From assembly GCA_002506365.1 (NCBI GenBank), contig DAXK01000025.1:1-11193 (forward strand): a stretch of 11,193 nucleotides of DNA, in the 5' to 3' direction. The position numbers and the translations under genes are program-made. This DNA comes from an archaeon UBA583. Lineage in GTDB: Archaea; Nanobdellota; Nanobdellia; Woesearchaeales; UBA583. Positions 6,370-11,193 of this stretch are shown one piece after another. The notes under the pieces were generated by a model. It was not told the DNA's origin. It did no database searches and worked only from the letters and a program-made list of their open reading frames with translations. Positions within the stretch are counted from its first letter, which is position 1; every line of letters starts with the position of its first letter.

Positions 6370-6885
6370 ATGGAAGATGAATTTGAATTAGTTTCTAAGT
6401 CAGAATTAAAAAAACTTAGAGAAAATATTTCTAAAAAAAAATCAGAAACAGAAAATAAATCTGATACTAAAACCCAATTAAAACAAGAATTACCAAATAA
6501 CATTTTAGAAGAATTTAGAAAAATTATTCAAGAAGAAAATAAAATTGAAAAAGAACAAATAATTAACGATTTAACAAATATTAAAGATTTAAATAAATCA
6601 ACATTATCAAGTGTTTTAGAAAGAACTGATAAATTAGATACAAGAATTGAAACATTAGTTCAAGCAATTTCAGATTTAGTAAAAACTGTTCACGAACTAG
6701 TTGAAGAAAACACAAAAGAAAATTCAGTTGACAATTCAAAAATAATTGAAGAAATCCAAAACTTAAAATCAAATGATAACTCTCAAATCCAAATTCAAAA
6801 TAAATTAGAAGAAATTGATGAATTTATGAATAACCTAAAACTTCTATTATCACAAATTAAACCAACAGATATGACTCTGAATTAA
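6370..6885 (+). CDS. Coiled-coil protein of unknown function
   Basis: I do not recognise a specific family for this 171-residue, highly charged protein. It begins MEDEFELVSKSELKKLREN, followed by a low-complexity K/E/S/T/N segment (about 18-40). Then come heptad-like helices at about 45-118, including LERTDKLDTRIETLVQAISDLVKTV (83-107), and 122-163. It has no cysteines, signal peptide or membrane helix. Short coiled-coil proteins opening with an acidic residue run and a YELV/FELV-like motif are common in DPANN genomes and may be scaffold or partner-binding proteins; that is an inference. It shares a compact promoter with the divergent small membrane protein, which hints at co-expression. The stop codon lies in the loop of a 6-bp inverted repeat. 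Confidence 0.8.
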   Translation: MEDEFELVSKSELKKLRENISKKKSETENKSDTKTQLKQELPNNILEEFRKIIQEENKIEKEQIINDLTNIKDLNKSTLSSVLERTDKLDTRIETLVQAISDLVKTVHELVEENTKENSVDNSKIIEEIQNLKSNDNSQIQIQNKLEEIDEFMNNLKLLLSQIKPTDMTLN

Positions 6886-6914
6886 ATCAGAGCCATACAA
6901 AAAACATTGTTTTT
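6875..6914. terminator. Bidirectional terminator region between converging genes
   Basis: Two inverted repeats fill the 44-bp space between the converging coiled-coil and dut genes. CTCTGA-ATTAAA-TCAGAG (6875-6892) carries the coiled-coil stop codon in its loop. AAAAACA-T-TGTTTTT (6900-6914) supplies a T-run on each strand. Either could end transcription from its side. Confidence 0.45.
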
Positions 6915-6929
6915 CGCATTATATTAAAA

Positions 6930-7448
6930 TTATTTCTTACTTGAACCAATAACTCCAGTCCCACGTTCACTATTATTACTCAATTCTGAAACTTCTAAAA
7001 CTTCCACATGTGGACACCAAAACAATAATCCTTGAGCAATAGCTTTTGATTGAGGATAAATAGTAACTTTTGATTCATTAATATTATTCTCCTCACAAAA
7101 AACTGCAAGACCAGCTCCATCAGATTTTGCAAAAATAATATCTTTATTAGAAGTATTATTTAAACAAACAAAAATTTCCCCTCTAAATCCAGAATCAATA
7201 ATTCCTGCCCGCTTAGAAATACCTTTTGTCCCTGTAGAACCTCTCTCATTTAAAAATAAAACCCAATCCTCAGGAATCTCACAACCAATCCCAGTTGGAC
7301 AAAGCCAAATCTCACCAGTTTTTAAAACTTTAAACTTATCTTCAAAACATCCATACAAATCATAACCTGCATCTTCTTTTCTCTTTGAAGGTATAACTGC
7401 ATCCTCCCTAAACTTTTTAATCTTAAAAAAAGGTTTACTAACATCCAT
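6930..7448 (-). CDS. dut: Deoxyuridine 5'-triphosphate nucleotidohydrolase (trimeric dUTPase)
   Basis: A 172-residue dUTPase of the trimeric family, hydrolysing dUTP to dUMP and pyrophosphate to keep uracil out of DNA and supply dTMP synthesis. All five motifs can be placed: 1, DAGYDLY (26-32); 2, ERGSTGTKG (68-76); 3, AGIIDSGFRGE (81-91) with the general-base Asp85; 4, KAIAQG (135-140); 5, ERGTGVIGSS (161-170). Two changes from the usual wording stand out: Phe88 replaces the common motif-3 Tyr, and Val-Ile replaces the Gly-Phe of motif 5, whose Phe stacks on uracil in well-studied enzymes. Length is a little above the usual 140-155. A related dCTP deaminase is less likely given the RGSTGTKG and C-terminal motifs. 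It follows the MazG-like gene on the same strand after 64 bp. Confidence 0.92.
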   Translation of the reverse strand: MDVSKPFFKIKKFREDAVIPSKRKEDAGYDLYGCFEDKFKVLKTGEIWLCPTGIGCEIPEDWVLFLNERGSTGTKGISKRAGIIDSGFRGEIFVCLNNTSNKDIIFAKSDGAGLAVFCEENNINESKVTIYPQSKAIAQGLLFWCPHVEVLEVSELSNNSERGTGVIGSSKK

Positions 7449-7466
7449 ACAATATTTAATTATCTA

Positions 7467-7476
7467 TTTATTAAAA
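7467..7476 (-). promoter_or_regulatory. Possible TATA box of dut
   Basis: TTTTAATAAA on the minus strand, centred about 24 bp from the dut ATG at 7448. It suggests dut can be transcribed separately from the upstream MazG-like gene. Confidence 0.35.
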
Positions 7477-7512
7477 ACTTATCTAGTAAATAAAAATTTA
7501 AATTAAATAAAC

Positions 7513-7926
7513 TTATTTTTTTTGAGCAATTAAATCCTTATCAATAAATTGAGTTAAGTTTGGTTTAAAATAATTAGGTCCTTTCAAAATTTTACCATCC
7601 TCTCTAAAAATAGGTTGTCCATCTTCCCCTAACTTACTCATATTAGAATCTTGAACTTCTTGAAACATTTTATCCAATTTATCTTTCATACCGTGTTCCA
7701 CAGCAGTCCCATAAGTTAAATATAAAATATCAACAATAGCATCACAAATTTCAACAACATCATCATTTTCTACCGCTTCCCTATACTCATTTAATTCTTC
7801 TAAAATCAAATCATACCTTAACTTTGATCTTTCCTTAGAAATAAATTGTAACTTATCACCAACAGGAGTTTTAAATGTTGAATGAAATTTTTCTAAACTT
7901 TCATATTTTGATAATTTATCTTCCAT
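7513..7926 (-). CDS. MazG-like all-alpha NTP pyrophosphohydrolase
   Basis: A 137-residue helical protein of the MazG/HisE all-alpha NTP-pyrophosphatase superfamily, which cleaves non-canonical or excess NTPs to NMP and pyrophosphate. The metal-binding signature is present as EELNE (43-47) followed by EICD (59-62) with a further Asp66. The YLTYGTAVEHGM stretch (69-80) and the C-terminal block SNMSKLGEDGQPIFRED (94-110) with GKILKGPNYFKP (111-122) match the subgroup related to archaeal AF0060-like and phage proteins. It is not HisE itself, since no histidine-pathway gene is near. It lies upstream of dut on the same strand, so the pair forms a nucleotide-pool cleaning module. It starts divergently from dph2 with a shared TATA element 27 bp upstream. 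Confidence 0.88.
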   Translation of the reverse strand: MEDKLSKYESLEKFHSTFKTPVGDKLQFISKERSKLRYDLILEELNEYREAVENDDVVEICDAIVDILYLTYGTAVEHGMKDKLDKMFQEVQDSNMSKLGEDGQPIFREDGKILKGPNYFKPNLTQFIDKDLIAQKK

Positions 7927-7947
7927 AATTAAAAACTAAACATTAAC

Positions 7948-7957
7948 ATTAATAAAC
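7948..7957. promoter_or_regulatory. Shared TATA element of the MazG-like gene and dph2
   Basis: ATTAATAAAC sits at the centre of a 52-bp spacer, about 27 bp from the MazG-like ATG (7926) and 26 bp from the dph2 ATG (7979). It reads GTTTATTAAT on the minus strand. One site could serve both leaderless genes. Confidence 0.5.
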
Positions 7958-7978
7958 CTAACTCAACTTCTAAATACT

Positions 7979-8281
7979 ATGACAACAGACAACCAAACTC
8001 AATCATACTCAACATATTATGATTTAGAACTAACTAAACTAATTGAGCAAATTAACTCAGAAGATAAAAAATTAGTTTTACTACAATTCCCTGACGGATT
8101 AAAATATTATTCCAAAGAAGTTGTAGACGTATTAAGAAAAGAAACAAAAGCTACATTTTTCACATACTTTGGAACATGTTTTGGAGCATGTGATATTCCA
8201 TTCCATTTAGAAAAATTAGGATTTGACTTATGTGTTCAATGGGGACACAGTGTTTATGTAAAGAAAAAGGAGATGTGGTAA
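7979..8281 (+). CDS. dph2: Dph2 (diphthamide synthesis), N-terminal part up to a frame break
   Basis: This 100-codon frame encodes the first third of archaeal Dph2, the radical-SAM-like iron-sulfur enzyme that transfers the 3-amino-3-carboxypropyl group of S-adenosylmethionine to the target histidine of elongation factor 2, the first step of diphthamide formation. Visible family motifs are LLQFPDGLK (34-42), YFGTCFGACD with cluster ligand Cys71, and FDLCVQWGHS (82-91). After VKKK the frame runs into EMW and a TAA at 8279. Archaeal Dph2 is about 340 residues and continues where the next frame (-1) takes over, so this is not a complete protein by itself. The ATG is about 26 bp from the shared TATA box. 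See the companion entries for the second part and the junction. Confidence 0.88.
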   Translation: MTTDNQTQSYSTYYDLELTKLIEQINSEDKKLVLLQFPDGLKYYSKEVVDVLRKETKATFFTYFGTCFGACDIPFHLEKLGFDLCVQWGHSVYVKKKEMW

Positions 8282-9012
8282 CAATGGCAATGAAAATGAG
8301 TTTTTTAAAAGCAAAGTTCGGTGTGGACTTTAAAGTTCCAAATACATTTGATAAAGTTTTATCAGATACTTTTGGAAACGGAGGATTAAATTTAGCAGTT
8401 TTCTGTTCAGTTCAATTTAGAGATAATTTAGAAAATGTTCAAAAAATGCTTGAAGATAAAGGTTTCACAACACAAACTTCAAAACCATTTAGAACAAGTA
8501 TTGAAGGACAAATGTTAGGTTGCGACTCATACGCAGACACACTTAACATGGACATGGAAGGAATTGATGGATTTATATATATTGGAGATGGTTATTTTCA
8601 TCCAAATGCATTACTTTTAGCTCAAGAATTTGAAGATGATATTAAACCAGTTATTTTAATGAACGTTGTTCAACAAATCACAGAAGTTATTGATAAAAAA
8701 CACATTGAAAAATATTTAATGAGAAAAAAAGGAAATATGATGAAATTTCATATGTCTGAAGTTATCGGAGTATTTGTAACAACAAAATGGGGCCAAGAAT
8801 ATAAAGATTCAGCATTAAAATTAGAAGATATGTGGCCAGAAAAACAATTTTATTATTTTATCGGAGATAATTTTATGGATCAAGAAATGGAAAACTTTCC
8901 ATATGTTGACGTATGGGTAAATACTGCCTGTCCAAGAATCGGACAAGACGATATTGTACGTCATAACAAACCAGTTGTAAATATCAAAGATATTTTTAAG
9001 ATGAATTCTTAA
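8230..9012 (+). CDS. dph2: Dph2, C-terminal part in the -1 frame
   Basis: This open frame (260 codons from the ATG at 8230) carries the rest of Dph2. Homology to the family appears to begin around GDVVTMAMK (codons from 8269); before that the peptide is just the first frame read out of phase, so 8230 is unlikely to be a real start. Motifs: GQMLGCDS with the second cluster Cys (Cys98 here), FIYIGDGYFHP (115-125), and NTACPRIGQDD with the third Cys (Cys234). Joined to the first part by a -1 shift at 8269 the protein is 344 residues, with Cys71, Cys182 and Cys318 at spacings like those of known archaeal Dph2. If translated separately, the ATG at 8284, three bases past the first-part stop and 11 bases after a GGAG, would be the likely restart. 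Confidence 0.87.
   Translation: MCSMGTQCLCKEKGDVVTMAMKMSFLKAKFGVDFKVPNTFDKVLSDTFGNGGLNLAVFCSVQFRDNLENVQKMLEDKGFTTQTSKPFRTSIEGQMLGCDSYADTLNMDMEGIDGFIYIGDGYFHPNALLLAQEFEDDIKPVILMNVVQQITEVIDKKHIEKYLMRKKGNMMKFHMSEVIGVFVTTKWGQEYKDSALKLEDMWPEKQFYYFIGDNFMDQEMENFPYVDVWVNTACPRIGQDDIVRHNKPVVNIKDIFKMNS
8261..8286 (+). other. dph2 frame-junction site (A-run, SD-like GGAG, stop and restart ATG)
   Basis: The first frame reads AAG AAA AAG GAG ATG TGG TAA. A -1 slip on AAA AAG gives KKK-GDVVT, and one extra A in the five-A run gives the same peptide. The run resembles, but does not match, the canonical A AAA AAG slippery heptamer, because the base before it is G. GGAG (8269-8272) and an ATG at 8284 also allow stop-and-restart translation. 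Confidence 0.6.
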
Positions 9013-9023
9013 AAATAATTTAA

Positions 9024-9053
9024 TTTTTTTCTAATTAATTCTCCGAATTAATT
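9024..9053 (+). terminator. T-run and palindrome after dph2
   Basis: Seven T at 9024-9030, 12 bp past the dph2 stop, form a likely U-tract terminator. Next to it is a perfect 9-bp palindrome, AATTAATTC-TCC-GAATTAATT (9033-9053). It follows rather than precedes the T-run on the plus strand, so it may instead be a protein site upstream of the metallophosphoesterase promoter. Confidence 0.4.
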
Positions 9054-9074
9054 TAAACCTATTCTAATATAACA

Positions 9075-9089
9075 AATATTTAAATAATA
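9075..9089 (+). promoter_or_regulatory. TATA region of the metallophosphoesterase gene
   Basis: The stretch around ATATTTAAATAA is centred about 27 bp before the ATG at 9109. It fits a leaderless start, but the surroundings are so AT-rich that the exact box is uncertain. Confidence 0.4.
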
Positions 9090-9108
9090 AATTTTTAATT
9101 AAATAATT

Positions 9109-10317
9109 ATGTTAAACCAAACTAATCAAATTCTAACTTCCTCTGATCACCACGCAAATTGGGAAGCATTAGAAGAACTTTTTAAAATTGCCAAAGAAAA
9201 AAATATTCCATTTGTAATAAATGGAGATATTATTGGAGATTATAATTTTGAAGAAATAAAAAACCAACTTAATTTAAAATTTCCAAACGAAATTTCAACA
9301 CAAATACTACAAGAAAATTTAAGTGAAGAATTATTTGAAAAATATTTAACTTATTCTCAAATTGAACAATCAGGTGGAGACATATCAAGATTTCTAAATC
9401 AAGTCCCACAGCACCTAAAACAAGATGTAATTAACAAATTAAATAATATAATTCAACAAATCCAAACAGAAAAATTTCAAAATAAACTAAATTTAATCTT
9501 TAAAAATAATCCAACTGAACACATAATCTCAGAACATAAAATTAAATTAAAATCACTATACCAAATAATTGTAAAACTTCATGCAAAAAAACTAGCTGAA
9601 TTAATAAATAAATACCAAGTTCAAACATATTTTTTACTAGGAAACCACGAACCAATAAATTTTGTAAATTTAACAAAAATAGAACTCTCAAAAACAAACA
9701 ATGAACACTTAATAAAAGATTTAGGACAAATTAATAAAATTGAAAATGCTAATGGAATAAATATTGCTGGAATACCAAATGTTTGTGCACTTATGCCATT
9801 TTTAACAGAAATTTATGACAAAAATGAATTAGATAAAATGTTCTCACACCAAAGAAGTCAATCAAGACCAATACTTTTTGGAGATATTAAAAACAAATTA
9901 AAACTATCCAATAATCATACCAAAGACTTCGACTGGATAAGAATTATGGGAAATAATGAAAATTATAAAGAAAACATTGACATATTTTTTACACACGGAC
10001 AAGTAGGTCGTGGAGCATGGCGCAATGACAAATTTGCTAACGAAATGCCAACACTCCACGTAGCCGCAATGCTCTCAGAACTCTCACAAATAACAATTGA
10101 TGGACATCTTCATACAACACACGAAATGGAAAATGATGTTGGAACAAAAACTCTAAGAGCAGTTGGAAACAAAGCATTCCTCCTAACAAAAAATAAAAAT
10201 AACCAAATAGAAAAAGAACTTATTAAAGTAAACAAAGAGTATGACTCAAGAGGAAAAATTGATTTAAGAGATTTAGATTTACATGCTGAAATATTAAAAA
10301 ATATATTTAAACAATAA
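9109..10317 (+). CDS. Calcineurin-like metallophosphoesterase with a large helical insert
   Basis: A 402-residue member of the metallophosphoesterase superfamily with a complete two-metal site: SSDHHAN (Asp13, His15), NGDIIGD (Asp40), LGNHE (Asn179, His180), FTHG (His296) and DGHLH (His333, His335). The core would hydrolyse a phosphomonoester or phosphodiester; the substrate cannot be told from sequence. About 130 mostly helical, Gln/Asn/Lys-rich residues (about 45-172) are inserted between the second and third metal motifs, where simple family members have a short link. There is no signal peptide or membrane helix, so it is probably cytoplasmic. It is followed 88 bp later by a HAD phosphatase in the same direction, with its own TATA region between. 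GHLHTTH rather than the more common GHTH is a small departure. Confidence 0.88.
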   Translation: MLNQTNQILTSSDHHANWEALEELFKIAKEKNIPFVINGDIIGDYNFEEIKNQLNLKFPNEISTQILQENLSEELFEKYLTYSQIEQSGGDISRFLNQVPQHLKQDVINKLNNIIQQIQTEKFQNKLNLIFKNNPTEHIISEHKIKLKSLYQIIVKLHAKKLAELINKYQVQTYFLLGNHEPINFVNLTKIELSKTNNEHLIKDLGQINKIENANGINIAGIPNVCALMPFLTEIYDKNELDKMFSHQRSQSRPILFGDIKNKLKLSNNHTKDFDWIRIMGNNENYKENIDIFFTHGQVGRGAWRNDKFANEMPTLHVAAMLSELSQITIDGHLHTTHEMENDVGTKTLRAVGNKAFLLTKNKNNQIEKELIKVNKEYDSRGKIDLRDLDLHAEILKNIFKQ

Positions 10318-10353
10318 AAACCAAAATTGATTATAATTAAATATTCACTTACA

Positions 10354-10372
10354 GTATAAATATATATATATA
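10354..10372 (+). promoter_or_regulatory. TATA region of the HAD phosphatase gene
   Basis: GTATAAATA runs into an alternating TA tract. The TATAAATA element (10355-10362) would place transcription about 20 nt before the ATG at 10406; a weaker GTATAATTA around 10376-10384 would make the mRNA leaderless. Confidence 0.4.
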
Positions 10373-10405
10373 ATAGTATAATTAAAAAAGTAAATATAAA
10401 TTAAA

Positions 10406-11092
10406 ATGACTACAAATAATAATCAAAAAAATAAAAATACTCAAATTAAAAAACATACCTCAAAAATTAATACAATTATTTGGGACTTTGATGGAACAAT
10501 ATGTGACTCATTAGATTTTGCTGTTTTTGAAATTTCAAAAATTACACATAAATTTAAACTCGATTTGAAAAGAGAAGAAATTAAAAAAATGATTTTAGAA
10601 GAAAGTTTTTCTAAAATGGTTAAAGAATTTAAAGTTCACAAATTTATGTTAATTTTTATGATTTGGAAAATTCAAAAAAGTTTAGGAAAAAAAATTACAA
10701 AATTTGAATTATTTCCAGGAGTTAAAACAGCAATAATTGAGCTATCTAAAACTCAAGAACTCCAAATACTTACAGCAAATTCAAAATCAAATGTTGAAAA
10801 ATTTTTAAAAAAACATAAACTCGAACCATATTTTTCCAAAATTACAGCAAGAGCAAACCCATTTGATAAATCCCACGCAATTTCAAAACATATTAAAAAA
10901 AATAATTTAACTCAATCAAAAACAATTTATATTGGAGATGAATTATCAGACTTAAAAGCATGTAATAAAATTAAACAAAAAATGATTACTGTAACTTGGG
11001 GATTTAATGATATTAAATTATTAAACACAGAAAATCCAAAACATATTGCAAACGTTCCACAAGAAATTGTTAGTCTAATTAATGAAATGTAA
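10406..11092 (+). CDS. HAD-superfamily hydrolase, phosphoglycolate phosphatase-like
   Basis: A 228-residue HAD phosphatase with all four motifs: I, DFDGT (27-31) with nucleophile Asp27 and acid Asp29; II, LTANS (122-126) with Thr123; III, Lys155 in FDKSHA; IV, GDELSD (177-182) with Asp178 and Asp182. A helical cap of about 70 residues follows motif I (about 33-105), as in the phosphoglycolate phosphatase/beta-phosphoglucomutase subgroup. Likely reaction: dephosphorylation of a small phosphorylated metabolite; the substrate is not defined. The first 20 residues are a Lys/Asn/Thr-rich extension before the HAD core; no other ATG lies between it and the core, so the start is kept. It follows the metallophosphoesterase in the same direction but has its own TATA region. 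Confidence 0.9.
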   Translation: MTTNNNQKNKNTQIKKHTSKINTIIWDFDGTICDSLDFAVFEISKITHKFKLDLKREEIKKMILEESFSKMVKEFKVHKFMLIFMIWKIQKSLGKKITKFELFPGVKTAIIELSKTQELQILTANSKSNVEKFLKKHKLEPYFSKITARANPFDKSHAISKHIKKNNLTQSKTIYIGDELSDLKACNKIKQKMITVTWGFNDIKLLNTENPKHIANVPQEIVSLINEM

Positions 11093-11171
11093 TTATTTTG
11101 ATCAATATTTTGATATTAAAAGTTTCAGATTTAAACCAACTAATTAAATAATTAAAAAACATAAAATAATT

Positions 11172-11193
11172 ATGAAAATAATTAATAAAATAA
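11172..11193 (+). CDS. Possible start of a further gene running off the window
   Basis: An ATG at 11172 opens seven codons (MKIINKI) without a stop before the window ends. AT-rich sequence with a TTAAATAAT element (about 11142-11150) lies at leaderless spacing upstream. Too short to identify, and could be chance. Confidence 0.2.

Noticed and set aside
6581..6772. Minus-strand Leu/Phe-rich frame antisense to the coiled-coil gene
   Set aside because: It looks membrane-like only because GAA/AAA/TTA codons read in reverse give Phe and Leu; no start signal or family match.
10360..10372. Alternating TA tract as a microsatellite or origin element
   Set aside because: Only about six TA units and part of a TATA region; no repeats or origin-binding motifs around it.
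1..11193. Mobile element, defence island or CRISPR
   Set aside because: No transposase, integrase, terminal repeats, spaced direct repeats or known defence genes; the genes are largely housekeeping.

Overview
The window looks like chromosomal DNA from an AT-rich archaeon with a small genome, most likely a DPANN lineage of the Woesearchaeota/Pacearchaeota type. The archaeal assignment rests on four genes: zinc-ribbon ribosomal protein S27ae, archaeal-style uL11, the wybutosine enzyme Taw3/Tyw3, and the diphthamide enzyme Dph2. It also rests on promoter form: most genes have a TATA-like box 24-30 bp before the start codon and no Shine-Dalgarno sequence, which is what leaderless archaeal transcripts look like. 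The DPANN placement is an inference from base composition, compact layout and gene style, not a proven assignment. I see no tRNA, rRNA, CRISPR array, transposase or integrase.

Layout. Positions 117-2764 are all on the minus strand: thioredoxin reductase (trxB), a membrane-anchored SIMPL-domain protein, and a two-gene ribosomal operon, L11 then S27ae, closed by a hairpin/U-tract terminator. Divergent from L11 is taw3 (2898-3482), with a short inverted repeat midway between the two promoters. Positions 3604-6039 encode an 811-residue Lon-type protease. It has an intact Ser-Lys dyad and Walker A, a degenerate Walker B, a long helical insert and no membrane helix, so it looks more like the LonC/AAA_32 branch than the membrane LonB usual in archaea. 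It converges on a 90-residue membrane protein (6046-6318), which is divergent from a coiled-coil protein of unknown function (6370-6885). Positions 6930-7926 on the minus strand hold two nucleotide-pool sanitation enzymes, a trimeric-type dUTPase and an all-alpha MazG-like NTP pyrophosphohydrolase.

The plus strand then carries dph2 (7979-9012), a metallophosphoesterase with a large insert (9109-10317) and a HAD-family phosphatase (10406-11092). dph2 is split into two frames at AAGAAAAAGG (8261-8270). A -1 ribosomal slip and a single missing A in the homopolymer would both restore the same 344-residue protein with all three iron-sulfur cysteines, so the frame break is either a programmed event or a sequencing/assembly error.

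Functionally this is mostly housekeeping: translation (L11, S27ae), modification of the translation machinery (Taw3 on tRNA-Phe, Dph2 on elongation factor 2), redox, proteolysis and nucleotide quality control. The points most worth following up are the dph2 frame break, the LonC-like protease in an archaeal setting, and two divergent gene pairs that each appear to share one TATA box in a spacer of about 51-52 bp. I found no convincing new multi-gene system.
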